Source: Chimonanthus salicifolius (Eukaryota; Streptophyta; Magnoliopsida; Laurales; Calycanthaceae). Taken from it: a stretch of DNA of 64,000 bases. This document shows, piece by piece, positions 34,430-47,700 of the stretch. The notes under the pieces were generated by a model, which saw nothing but the letters and a program-made list of their open reading frames with translations, was not told the DNA's origin and did no database searches. How positions within the stretch are numbered: the stretch's first letter is position 1; every line of letters begins with the position of its first letter. The stretch lies in assembly GCA_013350335.1 (NCBI GenBank), contig CM023539.1:36380631-36444630 (forward strand), given 5' to 3'. The position numbers and the translations under genes were made by a program.

Positions 34430-37400
34430 TCAAGCGTCAGTAATGGGATACTCAAACACCACATCTTTCCCAGAGAGCTTCCTATAGACTCCTGCAAAGG
34501 TCTCCAGCTTGTATTCAGTGTTGTTTCGCTCCTTGGGGTCCAAAAAAATCTGTCATGACAAAATAAATAAATATAAGAACTAAATGATTTTTGCAAAGTA
34601 CACCAGGCATGCTTGTGAAGTGAGCTTCAGCTTGTCATCAATATGAGCTGGTTAAAGCTTTAGGATAGGCTCCTTCAATTGGAGTTACAGTTACATAAAA
34701 TAGACAAACAGCCAGCGCGGATGAACATTCAGACAGACGGGGAGCTGTAGCACAACTTAAAGCAAGCACCTTAACCCAACATATTAATCACAGTTGCACA
34801 AAAAACTCGTAGCACAATCACAATAACCATTTAGAAAGCAACCAAACTCAACCTCTTGAGAGAGGAAAATGTACCTAAAAGAATGGAATGGCTACCACAG
34901 GATTCAATGGGCTATGTAGGAGGAGACTGCATGGCTAGTGTGTGGTTCAAGTTTCACTGTCATCCAATCAACCTACCTCAATTGAAGAGGCATTGAAATG
35001 TTCAATGATCAAGATCACAAGCTATTCATAGGGATCCCCTACATATACCAGTCACCTATGTGCCCCGAAGATCAGTTTTAGGGCCATTTTCCTTGTCCAA
35101 TCTTGAGTTTCTCAAAAACATTCACCATATCCACTCATGGCAGAGTGTAGATGTCAAGTCAAGAAGACAACAATGCTCTCACCTTCATGATCTTGGATCC
35201 ATCAATACGGTATCTTATGCGCTTCCCAACAATTTCGGCAGGATACACAACATCCTCCAAAATCGCATCATGCACTGCTGTGAGAGTGCGGCTGCGAGGT
35301 CGTACTACAGCAGATCCTTTCTTTGGTGGCCTCAAAATCCTTCGGGTTGCAATAACAATGACATCCTGTAGTGGAATAATTAGAACCTTATCAGTTATAA
35401 AAGACAATCAAAGCCTTTGATTATTGTTTACCGATCAACAAGTTCCCATTGGATCATTCAAGATAAGGATTTTGCCAAGTGACAGATGTCTGTATCATCA
35501 AATCTTTAATTGTGTCTATTAAATAAAATAGACAGCATCCCATGGAAGCTAGACTGAGTTTTTTTTATAAAAATATAGAGATGAGATGAGGAGTCAAGTC
35601 ATTCACAAAAATATGTTGGAAGTGACAAACAAAATAGAACACAAAAGACAAACAGAAGAATTGATGACAACTGGGAAAAGCAACAAGATAGCAGCCCCAA
35701 CCCCAAAATACCCATTCTCTCCCTCTCTCACTAGAAAGAACCCAATTAGTGCCCCAGATACGTATGGCAAGTTATGGACTGGGGAGCACATTCAATCCCC
35801 TTAAAAGAACATTTAGGCTGCGTTTCTTTGAGGTGAATTGAGCGGGGAACATGGGTAACCCTCGGATTTCCCTGTTTGGTAGTGAGAAAGTAGAGGTAAA
35901 AAATCTGAATTTTACCTCCCCTTTGACAAATTTGAAAACCCTCTGGCCCTCCAGTGGTATTCATAAAACCTTTGCCTCTCCTTCCCTTCGTATTCCTCTT
36001 AATCCCCTTCATAGCTGTGAATGGAACTCAATGCAAATCAAATTTCAATCTAACATCTTCATTTTTAAAATTTGTTAATTTATTATAAAAATAATTTAAC
36101 TAAAATAAATGAAATATTTTTTTACATTATACTTACAAAATAAAAATTTTATTTAAATTTTATCTATTTGGTTTAAGTAATTAAAATATGGGTTGGTCAA
36201 AAAAAAAAATTAATTTGAGTTAAAATAGGATGATGCTTTATAAAACACTCTCCTTATTCTTTTATCACTATGTGATGAACTTTTTAAATTAATTCTTTAT
36301 AATAAATATATTTTAAGAGTGGATATTTTCTTTTATAAATGTCTCTTCGCTTAAACATATCAATATAATATTTATAGGTCCAATTATGCACTAAATTAAA
36401 TGGTTCGATTGTGACCCAATTTAAAGCGACCTAAATTGGTTGACTTAAATTAAAAATGAGTTAGAATTTTAAAAATCGATTCAGTTATATAGTCCAACAT
36501 GGACGTATGAAATATTTTCACTTATAAATGAATTTCTAGGCTCTCTTACTCAATTTCACAATTTTTTAATATTTTTTCAAAAAAAAAAAATGAGTCTCGT
36601 GTGTTGAAAATTTAAGCAAGTTGAACGGAGAGTCCATCTCATTCCCAACTGTGGGGTTCTTAACATTTATGTTATCTTAGTTATTATTTATTAACTTGGA
36701 TTTTTTATAAACTCTAAGTGTTTATTTTAAATTATAATGATGAGAAAGAATCTATAAAAAATTATATAATATTATTATGAGATATATTGTTAATTTTTAT
36801 AGCAATTTCTACGGAAAAAAATCCAATGTTATAGAGAAAATTTTATTTTTATTTTTATTTTTTATATTATATGGATTTATTAAAAATTATAGATTTTCAT
36901 AAAATTGTTAATATATCATGTTTCCCCTGCTTACAGTTACCAAAGAAGATTTTTTACCCTTATAGTAAGTTCTACTTTTTCCACTACAATTACCAAAAAA
37001 GATAAGGATAACACTTGCAAAGGTAATTCATAATTGATTACACACCCTTCATTACCCACCTCTACAAAATTTACCCCTCATCCAAATGCAACCTTAAGGG
37101 TTAGGGTGGAAATTAACCACTCCTAAGCTTTCCATAGGTTACTATTGTGGTATTCTTAGCTTGTTTTACTTTTCCCTCAATAAAACTTTGATCAGTTAAA
37201 GAATAATAAAGACAAATCATTTCAGCTCACCTTGCCACTGAATTTCTTCTCCAGCTCTCTCACGAGCCTCACATGAATCTTCCGATAACCTTTTCTCAGA
37301 CGGTAAGGAACATGGATAACAACAGCCTTTCGATTCCCAGACACATCCATTTGACTGATTAACAGACAGTAAAGTAAATACTTATTACCATGGCTCAAAA

Positions 37401-37685
37401 GTTCAGAAGCCACAAGTACGACTTTTGAAATATGAATCATGCTTAGAGACAGTACTTACACAGCTGAATTAATATAAAGGTCCTTCAGATCACTTTTCAG
37501 CTCCTGGTTTGTGTTCTCCAAATCAAATAGTGACTGCCAATACAGTGAATATGAGAACAAAAATAATGAAGCAAAAACATGGATAGAGAAAATAAAAATT
37601 GTAATACAACCTGCGCCACTGATTCCTCAAACTCAGTAGGCTCAGCATCCTTGTCTTTGTGAATTTTCCTCAACGCCGTATACAT
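34430..37685 (-). CDS. RPS7: 40S ribosomal protein eS7 (RPS7), five coding exons
   Basis: eS7 is a structural protein of the cytosolic small ribosomal subunit, needed for 18S rRNA maturation. Coding exons, in order of translation: 37611-37685 (exon 2, 5' end at 37689), 37460-37533, 37231-37354, 35183-35365 and 34430-34549. All junctions follow GT-AG and keep the frame, giving 191 codons, the normal plant length. Recognisable blocks are [91 protein letters not shown] and GKDVVFEYP. The start is the first ATG in the exon ([13 protein letters not shown]), as in plant homologues. A leader intron of 2964 bp (37690-40653) separates it from the 5' UTR exon. No damage is visible, so I judge it functional. 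Confidence 0.96.
35816..37093. mobile_element. PIF/Harbinger-like non-autonomous element in eS7 intron
   Basis: Ends GGCTGCGTTTCTTTGAGG and (inverted) GGTTGCATTTGGATGAGG form imperfect terminal inverted repeats flanked by TTA on both sides (35813-35815, 37094-37096), the target preference of PIF/Harbinger elements. The 1.28-kb interior is AT-rich and non-coding. It accounts for most of the fourth intron (between exons 4 and 5) of the eS7 gene. Confidence 0.75.
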
Positions 37686-37689
37686 TTTG

Positions 37690-40653
37690 CTTCATCCAAA
37701 AAAATCCAAGCATAAGTACAAGATCATCCACACAAAAACAGAGGAGTGTCATAGGTACCAATAGATTTCTCATATGATTATATCCACAAATCCACACACA
37801 CAGCAAATAGATTAAAGTTGGCATAAAAATCACCGAGAAAGAGGTTCTGTTGAGTACATGGTCTACCTGTTTATACTCCATAAAAATATTCTTGGCTAAA
37901 CCATACCAACTAAAGAATATTGGTAAATTGAAAAACATAGCAACGATCTGAAAATGGTTGGGAGAAAGTGAATGACATGTACAAAGTTTCAAACTGCACA
38001 TGCTCACCTTTCGATAATAATTAATACAAATATATTTTCCTGACTGAATCTTTAATGAGTAGAATAGCAAATAAAGAGAACAAAATTGCAGTAGGTGGTC
38101 TCTGATGAACTGTAGTTTAAGAACTTACCCAAGATCCTTCAGCCTAGCTTTCTTTTGAGATTGAGAAAAAATTATAAAGTCAATGACAGAAAGAGAATTC
38201 TCAGTGTGGTTAAACGTCTTTTTTTTTGGGTGATCAATGTAGCCCGACATCATTTTTACATAATCATATAGCTATATGTTTAATAAGACACCACGGTAAA
38301 GCAACATAAAGGTTTTCCACGTGAATTGAAATGTCTTTTCTTCTATGAAGTGTAGATAGATGAAAACTTCAGTCTATGTTGAATGTAAAGAGCATCACTA
38401 GGATTCAGCAGTTTCCAAAAACAAAGTTGTACTTTCAGGAGATGAGACACCTTCCATAATTATTGCACTGTTTATTCATACAGGCTAAATATGAAGAACC
38501 TGAAATGCATCTGCCAGTTACATATTAGCCAGAAAAAGTTTAGCACTTACGTAATTAGAATGGAAAAAATGTTTTAAAACCTAAAGATGCAATTTACTCC
38601 TCCGCTTTAGAATGCAGTAAAAACAACAAAAAAAAAAAAGCATGTGCTTGTGATTGATAGAAATTAAAAAAAAAAAGTCACTCTACCCTCAAAATGACGA
38701 ATTGGCGATAAACCACATAGAGCCTCGATTTTGAAATGACTTTAAAAAAAGGCAGTAGGTGGGGGAATATGCATAGTTGACTCAAACCACATTATGATGC
38801 AGAGTGCCCTCTACAGCACTCTAGTTTATGTAATGAGCAGCACTCTAGTTTATGTAATGAGGAAATGCAATGAGTTATTTCATCAAAAACAAGAAAGTTG
38901 ATCCAAACCCAAACCTTGACATTATGACTACAAACACCTTTGGCCGTCTTAAAAGCTCTTGTGATTAAAGTGAAAAAAGTAAAAGAAATGGAAAAAAAAA
39001 ATAGCAAAGAATCCAAAAGGCCTATTCCAAATAGATGGGGTTATGGCTTTGATGATGATGATAATTAATTAATTATGATTATGATTATTCAAATGGTTCA
39101 CATTCTATAGTTAAAGTTGCACCAACATAAAGTTCAATTTAGACAATTAATCAGTGGGTGGGGATTTAAGTTTCTTTTGTGAGGGCCACTAAAATGGATG
39201 AATAGATTATGCTCGCTTTTTTTCAAAAATAAACACATTATACTTGTTCCTAGCCAAACTAAAGACAACATTTTTATCAAGAGAAAAATAATAAGAGTTT
39301 GAACATCTAAAACAATTGAGTCCATGATCACTGTGGAAACATTGTCCTATCCATGAAAAATAGAGTCCTCGACTTTTAGGCAGTATATTCAAATTTCAAA
39401 ACTAGAAAATAAAATCAACAACATAGAATCCAAAAAAATCCATTCAGTTTCCACCATATGGCATGTCCAAGCAAAACTCCAACCATATCAGCACAACTAA
39501 CTACAGAGTTTCTCATTCAATACTTAAGTACAGGAGCAGCGCATTCATAAAGACAGCAATAAAACTTAAAGTAGCAGTCTCTTCTCTTAATAGCATGCAT
39601 TTCAATAGATGAAAAAGATAATGGGAATGGATTCAGGAGATAACATTAGAGAAAACAGGGGAAAACTACTATTCCACAGTAGACAACTGGGATTTGTTAG
39701 GAGGCCTCCACTGCCCTCACAAGTTTAAAGGGAGGGGGAGGGTTATGAATGTTCCAATGGAAAAAAAGGGAGCTTCATCCTTGTTAGCCATCCAATGTAA
39801 CAGATGGGTGCTTAGGCCATCAATCTGAATGGTCAATGGCATATTCATGCATCATCTTAAACCACACAACTACACAAACAAGTTAGAGCCTTGCTTTTTA
39901 CTCCTTTTTTCGTCTTAGTGTGAGCTTTGGAAGGTCTCCAAGTTCAGAATAGACCAAGGCCACATACTCAATTTCAGATTCAAATTAAACATTTCACGGT
40001 CAAAGAATTTTTGTTCAGCTATATACTTGTAGCAGGACTGCTACCAAAGAGCCCCACCACTTTTTTCCCTTTTCTGAGAGATCCTCCAAACACATGGTGG
40101 TGCAACTTGAGAGAGAGGGACTGTGATGTATTTAAGGCTACACTGCATGCATTACCTATAAAAATTGGTTTCAAATGGTTCTCCAAAGAACAAGACGTAT
40201 ATATATTTGAGGAAATCAGATAAGCAATAAAAAAATGTACTCTTGCAGAGACATAAATCACTGCAAGGAATGGAATACATTGGATCTTCCCAAAATATGA
40301 ATATGGCAAATGTTACTTGAGGTCTGTTCATAGAAAATTCTAGATGAATTTAAAGTTCTCCAAATTTCAGAATAGCAAATTATACTAATTCAAGATTTTA
40401 AAAAATTAATGCACTGGCCTTCAAAAAAATTCTACAAGGAACGAGAACTTCGATGGGTAAAAGCCTAAAACCTTCCCTGACGTCAGCCGTAGATAACACG
40501 ATGGGTAAAAGCCTCAGATCCTCAAAATGGCGATGGAAATGAAAAAGTATCAGTTAATGTTAATGTTTATATCCATGAAAGAAATCAACCCACATCAAAT
40601 AAAATCAACCCGCATCAAATAAAAATAAATAAAAGTTAAAGGGAAAAAAATAC
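37690..40653 (-). other. Leader intron of the eS7 gene
   Basis: Donor CTGCAG|GTATTT at 40654/40653 and acceptor GATGAAG|CAAAATG at 37690 bound a 2964-bp intron in the 5' UTR. Such leader introns are common in plant ribosomal protein genes. Apart from the short RTE-tail-like segment near 39005-39066 I see no inserted element or RNA gene; open frames up to 142 codons in it have no domain. Confidence 0.8.
39005..39066 (+). repeat. Possible RTE LINE 3' tail
   Basis: ATAGATGGGGTTATGGCTTT followed by GATGATGATGATAA resembles the end of the RTE relic near 53910-53960 (TAGATGGGAAAATGGCTGTG then GATGATGATGATG). No coding part is present. Confidence 0.45.
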
Positions 40654-40830
40654 CTGCAGAGAGAGAGACTGTTGCAGCGAGAGTGCAGTGAGAGACGAGC
40701 AAGCCGGACGAGAAAGAGTGCAGATAGAGTGCAGCGAGAGAGCAAAGGGAGATACGGCGAGAGACGGGAAGGGATAAGAGAGCTAACGAGAGTGAGGAAA
40801 AGAGAGTTAGGGTTTAGGGTTTCGTGGCTG
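40654..40830 (-). other. eS7 5' UTR exon (exon 1)
   Basis: Read on the minus strand, a CT-rich leader (repeated CTCTCGCTGCACTCT-like units) ends CTGCAG directly before a GTATTT donor. Pyrimidine-rich starts are usual for translation-apparatus genes. The 5' end is not fixed by the sequence; I place it just downstream of the telo-box. An open frame through the region is fortuitous. Confidence 0.7.
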
Positions 40831-40900
40831 TTTATTTTCAAGCGACTCTGACGGGCTTTCTGATCGCCTGTGGCCCGCCTAGGCGCGCCCAAAATATTAT
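40805..40900 (-). promoter_or_regulatory. eS7 promoter with double telo-box
   Basis: On the minus strand, AAACCCTAAACCCTAAC (40806-40822) is a tandem telo-box, a hallmark of plant ribosomal protein promoters acting with site II-type elements. The GC-rich GGGCGCGCCTAGGCGGGCC lies just upstream (about 40870-40892). No clear TATA box. Roughly 85 bp upstream of the telo-box the M1 MITE begins, so the native promoter sequence is short. Confidence 0.7.
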
Positions 40901-40906
40901 CGGAAA

Positions 40907-41160
40907 GGAAGGGTTGAAAATTCGGTCGAACGGAAAGAGAAAATTTCTCTTTCTTCAAAAAAAAAAATTTTAAATCTTCGGTGACTTTTTTTTGGAAAAA
41001 ATCATTTAAAAAAATAAAAAAAGGTTGTTTTTTAAAATAAAAAATAAAAAAATATAAATATCTGCTGATATTTGTCCGATATTATCAAATATCAGTCGGG
41101 CCCACAACTGATATTCGGTTGAATTTTTTTTTCCTCTGACCAATTCACACAATATCAGCT
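40907..41160 (-). mobile_element. M1-family MITE copy next to the eS7 promoter
   Basis: GGGTTGAAAATTCGGTCGAA near 40911 resembles the M1 end, and the A/T core (ATCATTTAAAAAA, then ATATAAATATC) matches the reverse complement of 33647-33958. Ends are degraded and no 8-bp duplication is seen, so boundaries are approximate. Confidence 0.6.
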
Positions 41161-41254
41161 GAGATTTGTACTCATGTTAGAAAGTAAGGGTCCGACCCAC
41201 GAAATACAAATGGTTGATATAGTCTGGCCCATTTCGTCAATAATGAGGCTGGGC

Positions 41255-41580
41255 CAGGGGTCCAAAAATCGACTGAACCAAGATTTAGGCCAATTTTTCA
41301 TATCGGTTCGGCCGAGATCTCGGGCAAGATTTTTCTCTCTCTTCAATTTTTTTTTTAATCTTGGTGGTTTTTTATTTTAAAAAGTATTGAAAAAAAAAAG
41401 TTGTTTAAAAAAAATGAAAAGTATAAATATCAACCCATATTGGCTGAAATCTGGGCCGATATTCATCCGATAAGGGCAAATATCAGCCGAGATATCGGCC
41501 AGGGCCTACAACCAATATTTGTTTTTTTTTTCTTAAAGAAAAAATAAATCGTCCGACCCGAGTTGCAGCCCTATTCATCA
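41255..41580 (-). mobile_element. Third M1-family MITE copy
   Basis: Starts CAGGGGTCCAAAAATCG, the M1 terminal motif, and continues with CGGCCGAGATCTCGG and the same A/T core (TATAAATATC) in the same orientation as the neighbouring copy. The far end near ATCGTCCGACCCGAG is poorly preserved. Confidence 0.6.
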
Positions 41581-41718
41581 TCATCACCACCATTATCATA
41601 TAAATCATTTATCCATCAATCAATAATAAACCTTTATAGAAACAAAATATACAAAACCATTTAAAATAACTTACATTTGCATACTAGAACATTGAATTTT
41701 TCACTATTTAAATATGAA

Positions 41719-44700
41719 TGTAATACCCTGCCACAGATTAGGCGTGTTTTAGCTTAATAATTGCGTTTAACCGGTTAATCTCGAAGATTACAGTTAGGGC
41801 TTTGAGGAAAGCCCAGGTGTGGCCCTATCCGAGCTCGAAAGCTCAGTGATCCAGCTCGTCCAGCTGGAAGGGCATTTTGGTAATTTACCACTTCTTGTTG
41901 TTATTTTATAAATTATGTTGTTATGTGATTATTGTTGGTTGATAATGTTCTCCTTAATAAAGGATTTCTATTTCTGATTTTAAAATAATTTTATTTTCAG
42001 AAAATGGTATTTAAAATCCACCCGTCAAAACCCGAAAGGGAGTATTAATTATTTTAAAGGGTTTTAGAAATGAAATAAATTTTGAAACTAGTATTTTATA
42101 TTAGACCATTTTAAGTATGGTCTAGTTATTCCTTTGCACCCCAAAATAAGATTTTTAAATTTTTGTATTTAACAATTGTTTATTTAAGTAAATAGTGTTA
42201 AATTATGGTTTTTATTTAAATCAAGGATTTTTATTGAGATTTAAATTCCAAAATTTTTATGGTAATTAAGGTTTTCAAAACCCAACTTATCTATAAGGTT
42301 GGATTAATATTTTGAGTTTTTAAATTATTGTTTTTAATCAAAAATCAGCTTTTATCAAATCAGAGGACTTATTTGCAAATTAGGAAGTATAGGGGGACTG
42401 ATTTGCAACCGGACCAAACAGTACTGTTACTGTTTGGAACGTCAGTTACCGCTGCATGCAGCCGCATGCAGTGGCCAACCGGCCCTTTCTTCAGGCCATT
42501 TCTTTATATAATGGACCTCAGTTCAGCTGTTTGAACTCCCAACAAATTCTCTTCTCTTCTCCCTGAGTCTCAGCCCTCTGTGAAACCAGCCAGACCCAGC
42601 CGACCCTTGCCTCTGTCTCTCTCTGTTTTACCAGCCGTGAGTCTTAGAGGGAAAACTTTCAAAAATCCGGATTTCAGCCCAGGACCCAAGTGAAGGTATC
42701 CATTGAGTTCCTCTTTCAATTTCAATCAGTTTAGAATCAAATAAAACCGATTTTGGCCCTGTTTTGAGTGAGAAAAACCAGTTTGAAGTTTAAGGAAAAA
42801 CAATGCGTTTCATGTACCCGTGAGGATTTGGTGTTAAAATCGGATGGCCCAGTGAGCTTCAAAGCTCCAAACCATTCCCTATGGAAAGAGGACTCCCAGA
42901 GGAGTCCATCTGTCACGCCCCGACCCGAAGGGTGGGCCCGGAACACGACTGATTTTTTTTTTTTTTTTGAAAAATAAACTCAACCAACTCACAAGCATTC
43001 TAACTAGGCCGGATCAACGGTTAGGCCCAAAGGTCACACATGATCCCAACATGTATACTCAAACACATACCATAAGTCTACCTAACAATAGACATAGAGA
43101 AATACAAGCATCAATCCATAATTCCAAACATTGAATCATTATTCATAACATTATCATATAGAATCCAACCATTGATTCATCGATTACAAAACATATCAGA
43201 GTAACTACAGAAACGTAGTTGTCCTAGTTCAACACATTAACACACGCCAAGTACCACACTCGGTACTTTACAAAAGAGGGTGGTTCCAAGAACCAGAAGG
43301 CACAAATACAAGGGTATTCCCCTCAGTGGGAATCCCAAAGCAACACCACAGCTTATCCACGCTAAGCTTCGAACAGAGGGTTCTCCTCCTCGGGTTCATC
43401 TCCTGAAATGTGAGAGGGGTGAGCTAACTAGCCCAGTGAAGGAAATATAACAGTGCAGTATTTAGTAAACAACAGATTAGTATATAATCAACAGTTGCAA
43501 TATAATATCTCATACTTGATAATAAATTCACAATATCAAGTAAAGTCTCATCATCATTCTCATCATTTCATCATCTCTCCATTACTGCTGTCATCCAACG
43601 TAGCCTCTAGATCCCATATTGACAATCATAGTATTAAGTCCCAACACGGTCAAAATACATCCTTGCAAGTACATCTGCCGCACTCCCATGGCCAGTACTG
43701 ACACCCTCAGTAACTGTCACCACCCATGATCAGTAGACGTAAACCATCTCCCATATGGCCGATATTGATTCAATAGTCCAGGCACATGGAAGCAGTCTTA
43801 CATACTCATACGATTAACATCGTAAATATCACAATCATCATCAGCACTCTTACCATAGTGCATCATATCTAGGCACATGAGTGGGTTCATCAAATCTGAA
43901 ACCACTCATTGCTCAATACTCATCTCATCATAAAACCTGTTTACATAATCTGCAGAGTTAAGTTCCATCACCCTGATTATGTGGTTGCGTGGTCTCTGTT
44001 CAAACAACAGACAAGTGCACAATCAATATACATAACATTCATACATAGCATGTACACATACAAGCAGTATTTCGAAATCCTACTGGTTTTCCCAAAACAT
44101 CCAAGGTACATAGAATTGAGTCTCCTACTCAGTTTCTATCCTTTTTAAATTATAATCATCCACAAGATAATAATATAAATAAAAAAGGGCTCAGTCCAAA
44201 AACTCATATTGTCTTTTGGGCATTGACCAGATTGACTTATTGAGTTTAGGTCTAGATCCTCAGGTCACTTCTCGGTTGTCTTCTGGATAGGACCAGATCT
44301 GACATTTTGAGTTAGACCTCGAGGTCACCCAGTGCCTGACTATAGTGTCGGTCTGAAAGTGAATCACTCAATGTCCGACCAATAGAGTCGGCCTGTAAGC
44401 GGATACAATAGTATTTGCACTATAAATAATAAGAGAAAAGGGGTTAGTACATTTTTAATTAACAAAGGGGTATAAATCATATCATCAAATATTAATCAAG
44501 ATTAGACAAAAACAATAATCAAATAATATTTTATCATTTAAAAACTGTGTCCCTCGGAACATACCTCGGAACTGGGTACAGTGGCTTCGGATCATCCGAA
44601 CCACACTAAACTAAGTCACTGACCTCGGAACATGGTCTGACTTCGGATCGTCCGAAGATCGGGTCTTGGACCTTCTGAAGTCCATCCGAACCGATAAAAA

Positions 44701-47700
44701 CAGAGAAAACAGTCTCGGTGGGTCTGTATGCTCGGAACGTCCGAAGTCTGGGTTCGGAATGTCCGAGTGGGTTCGGTCCTTCTGAACTCGGCTCGGTGCG
44801 TCCGAAAGGGTCTAGCTCGCCTAAGGCGTAACTGTGCTTCGGGTGAAGCTCGGAACGTCCGAGGGTCACTGCTCGGACCGTCCGAAGACCGGTTCTCGGA
44901 CCTTCCGAGAGTCGTCTTCCACACTGTCTGCAACAGCAGACAGTGACGGCAGTCGGGCAGTGAAATGCGATTCCGGAAACGGAGGGTCTCCCGGACTCGG
45001 TTTTCACATTCATCTGGTCTGATGGACTCCTCTGGGAGTCCTCTTTCCATAGGGAATAGTTTGGAGCCTTAAAGCTCACTGGGCCACAAGATTTTAAAGT
45101 CAAATCCTCACGGGTACAAGAAACCCATGGTTTTCCTTAGATTTTTTAAATTGTTTTCTCACTGAAAACAGGGCCAAAATTTGATTTTCTTGATTCAAAA
45201 CCGATTGAAATTGAAAGGGGAATGCAATGGATACTTTTACTTCGGTTACTAGTTAGAAAATCTGGATTTTGAAAATCCTTCCTTCTTAAGTTACGGTTAC
45301 TGAACTAGGAAAGAACAAAGAGGGTGATCGGCTGGGTATGGTTTGAGATACAGAAAGCAGTAGAGACTGAGGAAGAGAAGAAATATTTGGGAGTTCAAAC
45401 AGCTGAACTGAGGGCCGGTTATATAGATTTTTGGCCGGAATTTCAGGTCGGTTGGCCACTGCATGTGACTGCTTGCAGCGGCAGCTGACGTCTGTAACAG
45501 TAACCGGTAAGTCTGGGTTGGTTGCAGATCAGCCCTCCAAAGGTTTTGATTTTGCAATTTGGTCCCTCATTTGATAAAACCCGATTTTAAAACTAAAAGC
45601 AATAATTTAAAAACTCAAAATATTAATCCAACCGTACATATAGGTTGGGTTTTAAAAATCTTAATCACCATAAAAATTTTGGAATTTAACTCTCACTAAA
45701 AACCATTTATTTAAATAAAAATCATAATTTACACTATTTACTTAAATAAACAATTGTTAAAATAAACAATTTAGAAACATCATTTTGAGGTGTAATGGAA
45801 TAACTAGACCATTCTTAAAATGATCTACTACAAAATACTAGTTTCAAAATTTATTTTATTTCCAAAACCCTTTAAAATAAATAATACTCCCTTTCGGGGT
45901 TTTGACGGGCGGATTTTAAATACCATTTTCTGAAAATAAATTCATTTTAAAATCAGAAATATAAATCTTTGATTAAGGATAATATTATAATCTAATAAAA
46001 ATCACATAACAACACAATTTACCAAAATAATAACAAGAAGTGGTAAATTACCAAAATGCCCCTCCAGCTGAACAAGCTGGATCACTGAGCTCACGAGCTC
46101 AGATTGGGCCACACCTTGGGCTTTCCTCAAAGCCCTAACCGTAATCTTCAAAATTGACCGGTTAAACAAGGTTATTAAGCTAACACACGCCTAATCTGGG
46201 GTAGGGTTTTACACCATCGGACCGGCTAGATGTGAAAACTGAGTCCGGGAAGCCCTCTGTTTCCGGATTCGCATTTCACTGTGTGTCTGCCGTCGTTGTC
46301 TGTTGTTGCAGACAGTGGAGGAAGACGATTCTCGGACGGTCCGAGAGTCAATCTTCGGACGGTCTGAGGGTCAGACCTTCGGACGGTCCAAGCAGTACCC
46401 CTCAGACGTTCCAAGCTTCACCTAAAGCCCAATTACACCCAAGGCCAGCCTAACCCTTTCGGACGAACCGAGCAGAGCTCGGAAGGACCGAACCCACTCG
46501 GACGTTCTGAACCCTGCTTCGGATGTTCCGAGGAACCCAGACCCACCGAGACTTGTTTTCGGATTTCTTTTCGGTTCGGATGGACTTCGAATGATCCGAG
46601 ACCCGATCTTCGGACGATCCGAAGTCAGACCCATGATCCGAGGTTAGTGACTAGTTTAGGTGTGGTTCGGATGATCCGAAGCCACTATACCTGGTTCCGA
46701 GGCATGTTCCGAGGGACCCAGTTTTTTAGTATAAAATATTGTTTGATTGTTCTTGTTTGATGCATTGATGGGATTTGATGTTGATTTGTACCCCTTGTTA
46801 ATTAAAATTGTACTAACCCTCTTCTCTTATTACTATAGTGTAAATACTATTATATTCACTTCCAGGCCGACCCTATTGGTCGGGCACTGAGTGATTTCAC
46901 TTCCAGGCCGACGCTATATTTGTCGGGCACTGAATGACCTCGATGCCTTACTCAAAATGTCAGATCTGGTCCTATACAGAAGACAACTGAGAAGTGACCT
47001 GAGGAATTTAGACCTAACTCAATAAGTCAATCTGGTCAATGCCCAGAAGATAATATGAGTTTTGGACTGAGCACCCTTTTTATTTATTATTATATTGTAG
47101 ATTATGATAATTTAAAAATGTTAGAAACCAAGTAGGGGACTCAACTCCATGTACCCTGGATATTTTTGGGGAAAACAAGTATGATTTCGAAATACTGCTT
47201 GTATGTGTATGAATGCCATGTATATTGATTGTGCACTTGTTTGTTGTTCGAACAGAGACCGCGTAAACCACACATACGGTGAGGGAACTTAACTCCGCAG
47301 AATATGTAAAAAGGTTTTATTATGAGATGAGTCTTGGGCAATGGGTGGTTTCAGATTTGATAAACTCACTCATGTGCTTAGACATGATGCACTATGGTAA
47401 GAGTGCTTATGATGATTGTGAATATTATGATGTTGATCATATGAATATGTAAGACTGCTTCCACGTACCTGGACTATTGAACCAATATCGGCCATATGGG
47501 AGATGGTTTACGTCTACTAGACCATAGGTGGACCATGAGTGTCGTCAGTTGCTGACTTGAGGGTGTCAGTATCGGCTAAGTAAGAGCCGGAGATGTACTT
47601 GCAAGGATGTATTTTGACCGTGTCGGGACTTAATACAGGTCTCAGTGTAGTCGGCAGGCGTTACGTTGGATGATACCAGTAATGGAAAGACGATGATGAG

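Noticed and set aside
37642..38070. Open frame of 142 codons on the minus strand
   Set aside because: It overlaps the first eS7 coding exon and extends into the leader intron; no domain.
40605..40958. Open frame of 117 codons on the minus strand
   Set aside because: It covers the eS7 5' UTR exon and promoter; the CT-rich sequence gives a low-complexity peptide.
43450..44150. Possible genes between the G5 LTR parts
   Set aside because: The same sequence occurs in reverse in the outer LTR and belongs to the non-coding LTR body.
44606..45103. Open frames of 165 and 144 codons in the inner solo LTR
   Set aside because: They run through the TCGG...CCGA palindrome cluster of a non-coding LTR, and the matching region of the outer LTR does not keep them open.
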